A stretch of DNA of 5,718 bases from Bacteroidota bacterium (GTDB taxonomy: Bacteria; Bacteroidota; Ignavibacteria; Ignavibacteriales; Ignavibacteriaceae). The position numbers were made by a program, and so were the translations under genes. The stretch's first letter is position 1; each line of letters opens with the position of its first letter. The stretch spans positions 1 through 5,718 of the forward strand of contig JADFGB010000092.1 of NCBI GenBank assembly GCA_022567875.1, read 5' to 3'. The notes below the pieces were generated by a model that was not told the DNA's origin, made no database searches, and saw only the letters and a program-made list of their open reading frames with translations. Of the stretch, positions 1 to 5,718 are shown one piece after another.

Positions 1-1
1 T

Positions 2-151
2 TACAGAAAAAATTTTATCAACTATACCTATAGTTCTTTGTCTGAACAGTTTTAATTTAGAATGAAAACTTTCTATAGCTACATTAGTAGCTCTGTTCTC
101 AAAATAATTTAATTTTGATGATTTCAACATTGTGGATATTTTAAGAATAAA
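2..151 (-). pseudogene. C-terminal fragment of an IS transposase (ISAon1/ISL3-like DDE type)
   Basis: A 50-codon open stretch on the minus strand runs off the left edge of the window. It contains NYFENRATNVAIESFHSKLK, which resembles the ENR(S/A)TNAxxESFNxKIK block near the C-terminus of ISAon1/ISL3-type DDE transposases; the E of ESF would be the third catalytic acid. An in-frame stop lies immediately upstream at 152-154, and I find no continuation of the transposase core in 155-357. The piece is therefore a 5'-truncated remnant, although its far end lies outside the window. No inverted repeat or target duplication is visible. Assignment to transposases is fairly firm; the exact IS family is inferred from memory of the motif. 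Confidence 0.6.
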
Positions 152-270
152 TTAAATAACAGACCTAGAAAATTATTAAACTTTCTGAACCCTAGTAATG
201 TTTTCTTCAATAACTTTTATTAACTGTCGCATCAGTCAGCTGACGGATTGAATCTGCCTCAAGAATATTT

Positions 271-300
271 TTGACTTTAATTTTTATTTTCCGATAAAAT
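271..300 (+). promoter_or_regulatory. Candidate sigma-70-type promoter for rpmB
   Basis: TTGACT at 271-276 and TAAAAT at 295-300 are separated by 18 nt and sit 58 nt before the rpmB start. The -35 matches five of six consensus bases and the -10 also matches five of six. A Bacteroidota-type TAnnTTTG string (266-273) overlaps the -35, but I see no well-spaced -33 TTG partner for it. Since the host clade is uncertain, which element is used is open. Confidence 0.45.
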
Positions 301-357
301 ATTCTTATATTTATTGTTCGTATTTTAATTATATGGTAAAGTATTTAGGAGAGATTA

Positions 358-597
358 ATGTCAAGAAAATGTCAGATAACAGGTGTGGGACCAATAGCGG
401 GAAATAGTATTTCCCATGCTCATAATAAAACTAAAAGAAGATTTTTACCAAATATTCAAAAGAAGAAAATTTGGGTCCAAGAATTAAACCGTTTTGTTTC
501 AATAAAACTTTCTACCAGTGCATTAAAAACTATTGATAAGAAGGGTACTGCGGAATTAGCAAAAATGATAAGAGAAAAGAAAATCAAGGTTAATTAA
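358..597 (+). CDS. rpmB: 50S ribosomal protein L28
   Basis: The 79-residue product is full length for L28, a structural protein of the large ribosomal subunit. The family signature is clear: a start of MSRKCQITG, then SHAHNKTKRRFLPN at residues 19-32, and a lysine-rich C-terminus. Only one cysteine (C5) is present, so a CxxC zinc-binding form is not supported. The ATG is preceded by AGGAG at 347-351 with 6 nt spacing, and the stop is followed by a hairpin terminator. It is a single-gene transcription unit with its own likely promoter (271-300), convergent with rplI. No rpmG (L33) follows it here, although L28 and L33 genes are often neighbours in bacteria. Confidence 0.97.
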   Translation: MSRKCQITGVGPIAGNSISHAHNKTKRRFLPNIQKKKIWVQELNRFVSIKLSTSALKTIDKKGTAELAKMIREKKIKVN

Positions 598-618
598 AAA
601 ATATTTTATTTTAAAAAC

Positions 619-648
619 AAAAAGGAAAGCAATTCAGCTTTCCTTTTT
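619..648. terminator. Bidirectional rho-independent terminator between rpmB and rplI
   Basis: A perfect 12-bp stem, AAAAAGGAAAGC (619-630) against GCTTTCCTTTTT (637-648), encloses the 6-nt loop AATTCA. On the plus strand the hairpin is followed by a T-rich stretch (644-654) just after the rpmB stop. On the minus strand it is followed by a TTTTGTTTTT run just after the rplI stop. One element can therefore end both convergent transcripts. Confidence 0.88.
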
Positions 649-673
649 TATTTTAAAAAATATGTGGTTACCG

Positions 674-1117
674 TTACTCTCTAACTACCCATACTTTAAC
701 ATTTGTACTAACAGAGGGATGAAGTTTCACATTTAATTCATAAATTCCTAGAGCTTTTATTTGGTCACCCATTTCAATTTTTCTTTTATCAATATCAAAA
801 CCTTTTTCTTTTAAGGCATCTGAAATCATTTGAGTTGTAACAGATCCAAATATTTTTTCCTCTTCCCCAACCTGAATAGGTATTGTAACTGAAACTTTTT
901 CTAATTCAACAGATAGAGTTTCTGCTGCCGTTAGCTCCTGATTAATTTTTATATTTAAAGATTTTTTTTCTTCTTCTAATGCGCGAATATTACCTTTAAG
1001 GGCTGTGTAAGCTATTTTTTTAGGTATTAAATAATTTCGTGCATAACCGTCTTTAACGTTCACAATTTCTCCAACCTTTCCCAAGGTTTCTAAGTCTTTT
1101 CTAAGTATTACTTTCAT
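674..1117 (-). CDS. rplI: 50S ribosomal protein L9
   Basis: L9 is a two-domain large-subunit protein that binds 23S rRNA near the base of the L1 stalk. The 147-residue length is normal. Residues 1-32 hold the N-terminal domain with the signature GKVGEIVNVKDGYARNYLIP (13-32). Residues of about 41-75 form the charged connecting helix. The C-terminal domain includes KIFGSVT (88-94). The ATG has AGGAG upstream, in the 18-nt gap after rpsR. It is the last gene of the minus-strand cluster and ends 26 nt before the shared terminator hairpin. Confidence 0.97.
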   Translation of the reverse strand: MKVILRKDLETLGKVGEIVNVKDGYARNYLIPKKIAYTALKGNIRALEEEKKSLNIKINQELTAAETLSVELEKVSVTIPIQVGEEEKIFGSVTTQMISDALKEKGFDIDKRKIEMGDQIKALGIYELNVKLHPSVSTNVKVWVVRE

Positions 1118-1135
1118 ATTATCTCCTAATCTGCA

Positions 1136-1366
1136 CTATCTTGCTGAATCAGATACATATGGTAAAAGCGCCATATGACGTGCACGTTTAATTGCTAATG
1201 TTAATTGTCTTTGATATTTGGCTTTAGTGCCAGTAATTCTTTTGGGAATAATTTTACCCTGTTCTGTTGTAAATCTTTGCAGCATTTTAACGTCCTTATA
1301 ATCAATATATTTAACGTTGTTTTTAGTGAACCTGCAAACCTTTTTTGTTCTTATATCGTTTCTCAT
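1136..1366 (-). CDS. rpsR: 30S ribosomal protein S18
   Basis: S18 binds S6 and then 16S rRNA in the platform of the small subunit. The 76-residue product carries the family blocks IDYKDV (21-26), [19 protein letters not shown] (37-55) and [12 protein letters not shown] (59-70). A single cysteine (C11) lies in the N-terminal part. The start is supported by AGGA upstream, in the 13-nt gap after ssb. It sits in the classic rpsF-ssb-rpsR-rplI order, and the S6:S18 complex is the expected ligand of the leader RNA before rpsF. Confidence 0.97.
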   Translation of the reverse strand: MRNDIRTKKVCRFTKNNVKYIDYKDVKMLQRFTTEQGKIIPKRITGTKAKYQRQLTLAIKRARHMALLPYVSDSAR

Positions 1367-1379
1367 AAAAAATCCTTTT

Positions 1380-1853
1380 TTATTTTAATAATTCTGATTC
1401 TTCATTAGATAAAAATTTATCAAATGAATCACCCGAATAATCTTTTTCTAATTCATTTATTTCCGGTTTAAAAGTATCTTCAATTTTTTCAACTCCTTCT
1501 GATTTGTTTCTTTTGTTCAAAAATTGAATTCTTCTTGCCTTAATTTCAACTATACTTCTGTTATGTCCGTCTTCTGATTTCCAATTACGGCTTTGCAGTT
1601 CACCGTCTACTAATACTGCATAACCTTTTTTTAGTTTATCACGACAACTTTCGGCAAGTTTATTCCAAGCAACTACTCCAATATAACATACATCTTCTTG
1701 CCATTGATTTGAGCTATCTTTATACTTTCTGTTAGAAGCAATAGAAAAATTTACAACAGGAGTATTGTTAGTCGTTTTTCTATACATAGGATCTTTAGTA
1801 AGATTACCGGCAACTATAACATAATTTATTTCGGGCATTTTCAAATCAGCCAT
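1380..1853 (-). CDS. ssb: Single-stranded DNA-binding protein, atypical C-terminus
   Basis: The protein binds single-stranded DNA during replication and repair. Residues of about 8-112 form the OB fold, with GNLTKDP (16-22), a VNFSIAS strand (34-40), and W51, W63 and W91 in the region of the DNA-stacking aromatics. Residues 113-157 are a short charged tail ending in [11 protein letters not shown]. The D-D-x-P-F tip, which recruits partner proteins in most bacterial SSBs, is absent, and I find no such tip in the neighbouring frame that would suggest a simple frameshift. GGAG before the ATG supports the start; the gap to rpsF is 21 nt. A second, tip-bearing SSB elsewhere in the genome is possible but cannot be seen here. 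Confidence 0.93.
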   Translation of the reverse strand: MADLKMPEINYVIVAGNLTKDPMYRKTTNNTPVVNFSIASNRKYKDSSNQWQEDVCYIGVVAWNKLAESCRDKLKKGYAVLVDGELQSRNWKSEDGHNRSIVEIKARRIQFLNKRNKSEGVEKIEDTFKPEINELEKDYSGDSFDKFLSNEESELLK

Positions 1854-1874
1854 AATATTTCTCCATACTTTCGA

Positions 1875-2294
1875 TTAAATATCTTTTTCTTTCTCATCAT
1901 CCGATGAATCTACCTTCTTTTCAGTTGACAAATTGGTTTTTTCTACCTCTTCAACTTTGTTTGCAGCATCTGATTTTTTTTGTTCTAAATATTCAAGCAT
2001 AGCATTATCTAATTTAAGTGTAAGATAGCGTAAAATCTGCTCGTCTAAATTGAACATTCTTTCTAGTTTTGCTACAGTAGTAGTTTCTGCTTCATACCTG
2101 TAAAAGATATAATAGCCAATCTTGCTTTTATTGATGGGGTATGCAAGTCTTTTTCTCCCCCAATCTTCAATCTCATTTATTACACCGTTGTTACTTGTAA
2201 TGGCATCCTTTATTTTGGAAATTTGAGATTGAATTTGTTCATCGTCAAGAGTTGCATTTATTATAACTGCACTCTCATAAGCATTTTTACTCAT
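1875..2294 (-). CDS. rpsF: 30S ribosomal protein S6
   Basis: S6 is a small-subunit platform protein that assembles as a dimer with S18. Residues 1 to about 100 form the ferredoxin-like domain with WGRKRLAYPI (45-54) and FNLDEQILRYL (81-91). Residues 106-139 are an extra charged tail, rich in K, E and D and ending in SDDEKEKDI. This makes the protein 139 residues, somewhat longer than the folded core needs; acidic tails are known in other S6 proteins. The ATG follows a very strong Shine-Dalgarno (GGGAGGT on the minus strand, 2306-2312). It is the first gene of the S6-SSB-S18-L9 block and is probably controlled by the S6:S18-binding leader. Confidence 0.96.
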   Translation of the reverse strand: MSKNAYESAVIINATLDDEQIQSQISKIKDAITSNNGVINEIEDWGRKRLAYPINKSKIGYYIFYRYEAETTTVAKLERMFNLDEQILRYLTLKLDNAMLEYLEQKKSDAANKVEEVEKTNLSTEKKVDSSDDEKEKDI

Positions 2295-2305
2295 TGTAAT
2301 AAGTT

Positions 2306-2352
2306 ACCTCCCTTCGGTCTTTAGGCCCTCACAATAATTAGTGAAAGCAGGG
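2306..2352 (-). promoter_or_regulatory. S6:S18-binding autoregulatory RNA leader of rpsF
   Basis: Read on the minus strand, CUUUCAC (2347-2341) pairs with GUGAGGG (2332-2326) around an 8-nt loop: 7 bp with two G-U pairs. The outer CCCU (2352-2349) pairs with AGGG (2313-2310). Between the two stems, the 3' side carries a 12-nt bulge, CCUAAAGACCGA, containing CCG at 2317-2315. This layout, two short stems around an asymmetric bulge with CCG, matches the published rpsF-leader motif that mimics the 16S rRNA site of the S6:S18 complex. The outer stem overlaps the rpsF Shine-Dalgarno, so binding would block translation. The pairing is read directly; the function is inferred from the family. Confidence 0.72.
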
Positions 2353-2381
2353 TTAATAATAATTATTTAAAATAGGGACAA
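2353..2381 (-). promoter_or_regulatory. Weak candidate promoter upstream of rpsF
   Basis: On the minus strand TTGTCC (2381-2376) and TATTAA (2358-2353) are 17 nt apart, within the 89-nt hppA-rpsF gap. Transcription from it would start at about the CCCU arm of the leader and might lose part of that stem, which argues against it. The gap may simply be transcribed from hppA. Confidence 0.25.
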
Positions 2382-2383
2382 AT

Positions 2384-4570
2384 TTATTTAATTAAAGGCG
2401 CAATTACAAGAGAAACCACAGCCATTAATTTTATTAATATATTTATGGATGGACCCGAAGTATCTTTAAATGGATCTCCAACTGTATCGCCAACTACTGC
2501 AGCTTTGTGAGGATCAGATCCTTTTCCATAACTTTTACCTTCAATTTCCACACCCTCTTCAATCATCTTTTTAGCATTATCCCAAGCACCACCTGCATTT
2601 GCTTGAAATATTGCCATCAGAACACCCGAAGCAGTAACACCTGCTAACAATCCTCCAAGTATTTCCGGGCCACCAAGAAAACCAAATACAACAGGTGTAA
2701 GTACAGCAAGCAATCCCGGAACAACCATTTTTCTAATTGCTGCATTGGTAGATATTTCAACACATTTACCGTATTCTGCAGCTCCATCAGCGAGTTCAAA
2801 AGTTTTAATATCTTGGTCTGTCCACTCTGTTTGTTCTTTACCATCATATTTTTTCATAATGCTAAGTGCATTAGATAGGGCGGGGATTGTTTTAAATTGT
2901 CTTCTTACTTCCTGAATCATTGCCATTGCAGCAGTACCCACAGCTTTCATTGCTAAGGCAGAAAAAAGATATGGAAGCATTGCACCCACAAAAAGTCCTG
3001 CCATAATTGGTGCCTTCGCAATATTAATTGAGCTTATGTTTGTAGCAGTCATGAATGCACCAAATAGTGCTAAGGCAGTCAATGCTGCAGAAGCAATGGC
3101 AAACCCTTTCCCGATTGCTGCTGTAGTGTTACCAACAGCATCAAGTTTGTCTGTTCTTTGCCTTACTTCTTTCGGAAGCTTAGACATTTCTGCTATCCCA
3201 CCAGCATTATCCGAAATTGGTCCGTACGCATCTACTGCTAATTGGATACCTGTATTTGAAAGCATACCAACTGCGGCTATTGCTATACCATATAAACCAC
3301 CAAGCTCAAAGGCTGAAATAATTGCTGCAGCAAGAATTAAAATAGGAATTGCTGTTGACATCATTCCAGTGCCTAAACCTGCAATAATATTTGTTGCCGC
3401 ACCTGTTACAGATTGATTAACAATATTAATAACAGGTTTTCTTCCTGTGCCTGTATAATATTCAGTAGTAACTCCTATCAGCACACCTGAGACTAATCCG
3501 ATTACGGTTGCAAAGAAAATGTTCAATGAAGTAATTGTGTAAGTTTCGCCAAATAATAAATCGTTGTAGACCCATTCACTCGGAAGCATAAAATCAATAA
3601 TAAAATACATTGCTCCAATCATTATAAACGAAGACCCGAACTCACCCATATTCAATGCTTTTTGAGGACTTCCGCCCTCTTTTACTTTAACAAAGAAAGT
3701 ACCCAATATGGACACAACTATTCCTACTCCGGCAATTACAAGTGGAAGAATAACTGCTCCCAAACCATTCGAATAATTTGTAAACTCAGTAATGCCAAAA
3801 AATGATGCACCGAGCACCATAGTTCCTACTATTGATCCAACATAGGATTCAAAAAGATCGGCGCCCATACCGGCAACATCACCAACATTATCGCCAACAT
3901 TATCAGCAATTGTAGCGGGATTAAGAGGATGATCTTCAGGAATGCCTGCTTCAATCTTTCCTACTAGATCGGCACCAATATCAGCAGCTTTTGTATAAAT
4001 TCCTCCGCCAACGCGTGCAAACAATGCTATAGATGAAGCACCAAAAGAAAACCCTGTGATAATAGTAATAACCCTGTTCACATCAGCAGCCTGACTTACA
4101 CCGAATGTGTTGCTGTAAATGATAAAGAGTACGCTCAATCCAAGAACACCAAGACCAACAACACCCATACCCATTACAGAACCACCAGCAAAAGCAATTT
4201 CCAAAGCTTTACCTAATCCGGTTCGGGCAGCATTTGTTGTTCTAACATTGGCCCTTGTTGCCACTTTCATTCCTATAAAACCAGCAATAGCAGAGCAAAG
4301 TGCGCCTACTAAAAACGAGACAGCAACTAATGGTGATGAATATTCACTATCTGCACTAACTGCAAGAAGAATTGCCACTGCAATAATAAACACACTTAAA
4401 ACTTTGTACTCGGATCTTAAAAACGCCATTGCTCCTTCATAAATATGATTGGCTATTTTTTGCATCTTTTCTGTTCCAGGGTCTTGTTTCAAAACCCAGG
4501 CTGATTTCCAAAATGTATAAAGTAGTCCAAGTACACCAAAAAGTGGAATAATATATATAATTGTTTTCAT
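2384..4570 (-). CDS. hppA: K+-dependent membrane pyrophosphatase (H+ or Na+ pump)
   Basis: This integral membrane enzyme hydrolyses PPi and uses the energy to pump H+ and/or Na+ out of the cytoplasm. At 728 residues with many hydrophobic segments it is full length. Active-site motifs are intact: [18 protein letters not shown] (188-205), the Asp-rich stretch [20 protein letters not shown] (211-230), [10 protein letters not shown] (453-462) and [20 protein letters not shown] (686-705). The determinant region NTTAAIGKG (481-489) has A484 and G487 where K+-independent pumps have K and T, so K+ dependence is expected. E241 in DLFESY lies where Na+-pumping members keep a glutamate; the transported ion is not settled by sequence alone. 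AGGA precedes the ATG, 25 nt after pth, suggesting co-transcription. Confidence 0.96.
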   Translation of the reverse strand: MKTIIYIIPLFGVLGLLYTFWKSAWVLKQDPGTEKMQKIANHIYEGAMAFLRSEYKVLSVFIIAVAILLAVSADSEYSSPLVAVSFLVGALCSAIAGFIGMKVATRANVRTTNAARTGLGKALEIAFAGGSVMGMGVVGLGVLGLSVLFIIYSNTFGVSQAADVNRVITIITGFSFGASSIALFARVGGGIYTKAADIGADLVGKIEAGIPEDHPLNPATIADNVGDNVGDVAGMGADLFESYVGSIVGTMVLGASFFGITEFTNYSNGLGAVILPLVIAGVGIVVSILGTFFVKVKEGGSPQKALNMGEFGSSFIMIGAMYFIIDFMLPSEWVYNDLLFGETYTITSLNIFFATVIGLVSGVLIGVTTEYYTGTGRKPVINIVNQSVTGAATNIIAGLGTGMMSTAIPILILAAAIISAFELGGLYGIAIAAVGMLSNTGIQLAVDAYGPISDNAGGIAEMSKLPKEVRQRTDKLDAVGNTTAAIGKGFAIASAALTALALFGAFMTATNISSINIAKAPIMAGLFVGAMLPYLFSALAMKAVGTAAMAMIQEVRRQFKTIPALSNALSIMKKYDGKEQTEWTDQDIKTFELADGAAEYGKCVEISTNAAIRKMVVPGLLAVLTPVVFGFLGGPEILGGLLAGVTASGVLMAIFQANAGGAWDNAKKMIEEGVEIEGKSYGKGSDPHKAAVVGDTVGDPFKDTSGPSINILIKLMAVVSLVIAPLIK

Positions 4571-4595
4571 TTTATTATCCTGATTTCCATTTGTT

Positions 4596-5183
4596 TTAGT
4601 TAATTAAATTTTGATGTTTATTTATTTTACTGTTGGCATCAAGCATCCGCTTCGTACCGCCAATTATAAATTCTTCTAAAAGAATTAAAATGTTATCGAA
4701 AGTCTTTATTAATTTTTCTTTTTCATCTTTTGTAAAATCACTTAAAACATGCTCTGCCATATTTCCTTTATCAAAATTATTTCCGATACCAATTCTTAAG
4801 CGGGGAAAATTATCATCATTTAGGTAATAAATAATTGAACCAAGACCGTTATGTCCCCCGTCTCCACCGGAAACTCTTATTCTGACTTCGTGTAAATTCA
4901 AATTGACATCATCACAAACAACAAGCATTTGATTATTTTCAATCTTTAATTTATTTAAAATCTGTTTTACTGCAATACCACTGTTATTAACATACGTGGA
5001 TGGTTTTACAAGATTATAATTTTGTCCTCTAATTTTTCCCACACAAAAATAATAATCGTGTTTTGACGGTTTGAATTTTAAGGAGTGCTTTTGAGCAAAA
5101 TAATCAAGCAGCATAAATCCAACATTGTGCCTGTTTTGCTGATATCGAGGTTCCGGGTTACCGATTCCTAAAATAATACGCAC
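4596..5183 (-). CDS. pth: Peptidyl-tRNA hydrolase (GTG start)
   Basis: Pth cleaves peptidyl-tRNA that has dropped off ribosomes, freeing the tRNA. I place the start at GTG 5183-5181, giving 195 residues beginning [14 protein letters not shown], the usual length and N-terminus. Key residues (this numbering) are N9, catalytic H19 in NRHNVGF, N66 in [11 protein letters not shown]91 in VVCDDVN, and H111/N112 in GGDGGHNG. The frame stays open upstream to an ATG at 5273-5271, but those 30 residues are a lysine-rich run that merely overlaps the acidic rplY tail in another frame. The GTG begins 2 nt after the rplY stop (1-nt gap), consistent with translational coupling. No strong Shine-Dalgarno is seen. 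Confidence 0.94.
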   Translation of the reverse strand: MRIILGIGNPEPRYQQNRHNVGFMLLDYFAQKHSLKFKPSKHDYYFCVGKIRGQNYNLVKPSTYVNNSGIAVKQILNKLKIENNQMLVVCDDVNLNLHEVRIRVSGGDGGHNGLGSIIYYLNDDNFPRLRIGIGNNFDKGNMAEHVLSDFTKDEKEKLIKTFDNILILLEEFIIGGTKRMLDANSKINKHQNLIN

Positions 5184-5184
5184 T

Positions 5185-5280
5185 TTATTCTTTATTTTCT
5201 TGCTCTTTTTCTGTTTCTTCGTCAGACTTACCAATAACTTCCGGTTCAGCCATTTCTTCTTCAAGTTCTTCAATACGATC
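5185..5280 (-). pseudogene. rplY: 3' end of ribosomal protein L25 (CTC form), cut at a junction
   Basis: Minus-strand codons ending in TAA at 5187-5185 encode an acidic stretch containing EELEEEMAEPEVIGK followed by a Glu/Lys-rich tail. The EPEVIGK element and acidic end are typical of the C-terminus of the long (CTC-type) L25 found in many bacteria, and rplY directly before pth is a common gene order. Upstream of about 5280 the frame no longer looks like L25: a chance ATG at 5316-5314 would yield only a 43-residue protein, and the whole 5S rRNA-binding domain and most of the CTC domain are missing. Only the last 31 codons are present. This could be a real disruption or an assembly join. Confidence 0.72.
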
Positions 5281-5281
5281 T

Positions 5282-5647
5282 TGTAAGCTAAAATGTTGCG
5301 TTAAATCATTTGACATTATTCTTCATAAGTTATCGATTGAACAGGCTAACTTTGCACTAGAGGATGACCTCCTATATCTCTGTCTAGGGGTATGGCTTCA
5401 AAATACCGACAATGTCGGTAAAGAAGTTGATGCCGGTACTTTATATAAAGAACTGAGCAAGATAGCCGAAGTTGACCATATTGAGTGGAGTTATAAGTCG
5501 ACGATGAGTTTTGCCAAACGGCTAAACAACATTGGTTCTAACTTGAAACAGCTAGTTGGATTTGAAATTCGCAAGGATAATCGTGGGCGCAATTTTTATT
5601 CGTTTGGATTACGCGACGTGAGAGTAAATGACGGAGTGACGAAGTAA
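5282..5647 (+). pseudogene. 3' fragment of a phage/plasmid-type DNA primase-helicase gene (tentative)
   Basis: A plus-strand frame is open through the junction and ends at TAA 5645-5647, with no plausible start. Its last 102 residues (from 5339) look like a compact helical, winged-helix-type domain: DDLLYLCLGVWLQN, then a GKEVDAGTLYKELSKIA stretch, YKSTMSFAKRLNNIGSNLKQ and a C-terminal RGRNFYSFGLRD. The 'GKEV.A..L..EL' followed by 'KS...F..RL.N..SNL' layout reminds me of the C-terminal domain of primase/helicase proteins of phages and integrated elements; I cannot confirm this without a search. GC is higher than in the housekeeping genes (28/60 in 5341-5400 and 26/60 in 5461-5520, against 18/60 in 5041-5100), so the DNA has a different origin. 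The exact left boundary is uncertain. Confidence 0.5.
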
Positions 5648-5701
5648 AAGGAGAAATTCCAGAACTTTTAGAAAACAAGGTTTTACCTCGTCACTTCGTC
5701 A
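5629..5701. repeat. Long imperfect inverted repeat at the end of the primase-like fragment
   Basis: The left arm 5629-5649 and right arm 5681-5701 are complementary over 21 positions, with one G-U pair and one A-C mismatch, around a 31-nt loop. The left arm spans the last codons and the stop of the primase-like frame. The short string ACGGAGT recurs directly at 5631-5637 and 5703-5709. As RNA it could be a 3' stabilising or terminator-like hairpin, but no clean U-tract follows. From 5632 to the window end another plus frame is open (including GEIPELLENKVLPRHFVKRS) without a start codon; I do not recognise it. Confidence 0.7.
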
Positions 5702-5718
5702 AACGGAGTAAAAATGCT

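Noticed and set aside
77..92. Short hairpin AGCTAC-ATTA-GTAGCT
   Set aside because: It lies inside the transposase remnant, encodes its ATNVA residues, and has no T-tract or gene end nearby; probably chance.
235..244. 10-bp palindrome GTCAGCTGAC upstream of rpmB as an operator
   Set aside because: There is a single copy, about 27 nt upstream of the promoter, with no second site and no known regulator match.
3036..3416. Plus-strand ORF of 126 codons opposite hppA
   Set aside because: It is the antisense shadow of a strongly conserved membrane protein; its composition simply mirrors hppA codons. The same holds for 4119-4442, 2644-2847, 1205-1408 and 4633-4827.
5185..5316. A complete 43-residue minus-strand ORF (ATG 5316-5314) as an independent small gene
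   Set aside because: Its C-terminal 31 residues are the L25 tail and its first 12 codons lie in DNA that belongs to the foreign side of the junction, so the ATG is most likely accidental.
1..5718. CRISPR array, toxin-antitoxin pair, defence island or tRNA gene
   Set aside because: No regularly spaced repeats, no tRNA-like fold and no unassigned gene pair were found; the bulk of the window is well-known housekeeping genes.

Overview
The window is AT-rich and reads as a conserved housekeeping locus. The organism is probably from the Bacteroidota/Chlorobi lineage, most likely an Ignavibacteria-type bacterium. I infer this from the minus-strand gene order rplY(3' end)-pth-hppA-rpsF-ssb-rpsR-rplI, from the low GC content, and from the style of the ribosomal proteins. 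No 16S or other taxonomic marker is present, so the placement is tentative.

Layout from left to right. Positions 2-151 (minus) hold the C-terminal piece of an IS transposase running off the left edge. Positions 152-357 are mostly AT-rich non-coding sequence with a good promoter for rpmB. Positions 358-597 (plus) are rpmB (L28). A bidirectional hairpin terminator at 619-648 separates it from the convergent minus-strand cluster. That cluster, in transcription order from the right, is the last 31 codons of rplY (L25), pth (peptidyl-tRNA hydrolase), hppA (membrane pyrophosphatase), rpsF (S6), ssb, rpsR (S18) and rplI (L9). Gaps between genes are 1-25 nt, apart from 89 nt between hppA and rpsF. 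That gap can fold into an RNA matching the known S6:S18 autoregulatory leader, with a CCG bulge just before the rpsF Shine-Dalgarno.

The genes serve translation: ribosomal proteins, peptidyl-tRNA recycling, and a pyrophosphatase that pumps ions while removing PPi made in biosynthesis, including tRNA charging. SSB is co-expressed with S6 and S18, as in most bacteria. Its C-terminus lacks the usual acidic D-D-x-P-F tip.

The right end is different. At about position 5280 the rplY reading frame stops being L25-like. Beyond it, the plus strand carries the 3' end of an unrelated gene with visibly higher GC. It looks like the C-terminal winged-helix-like part of a phage or plasmid primase/helicase, and is followed by a long imperfect inverted repeat. 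This is either a mobile-element insertion or deletion in rplY, or an assembly chimera. I see no convincing new biological system; the junction, the RNA leader and the SSB tail deserve the second look.
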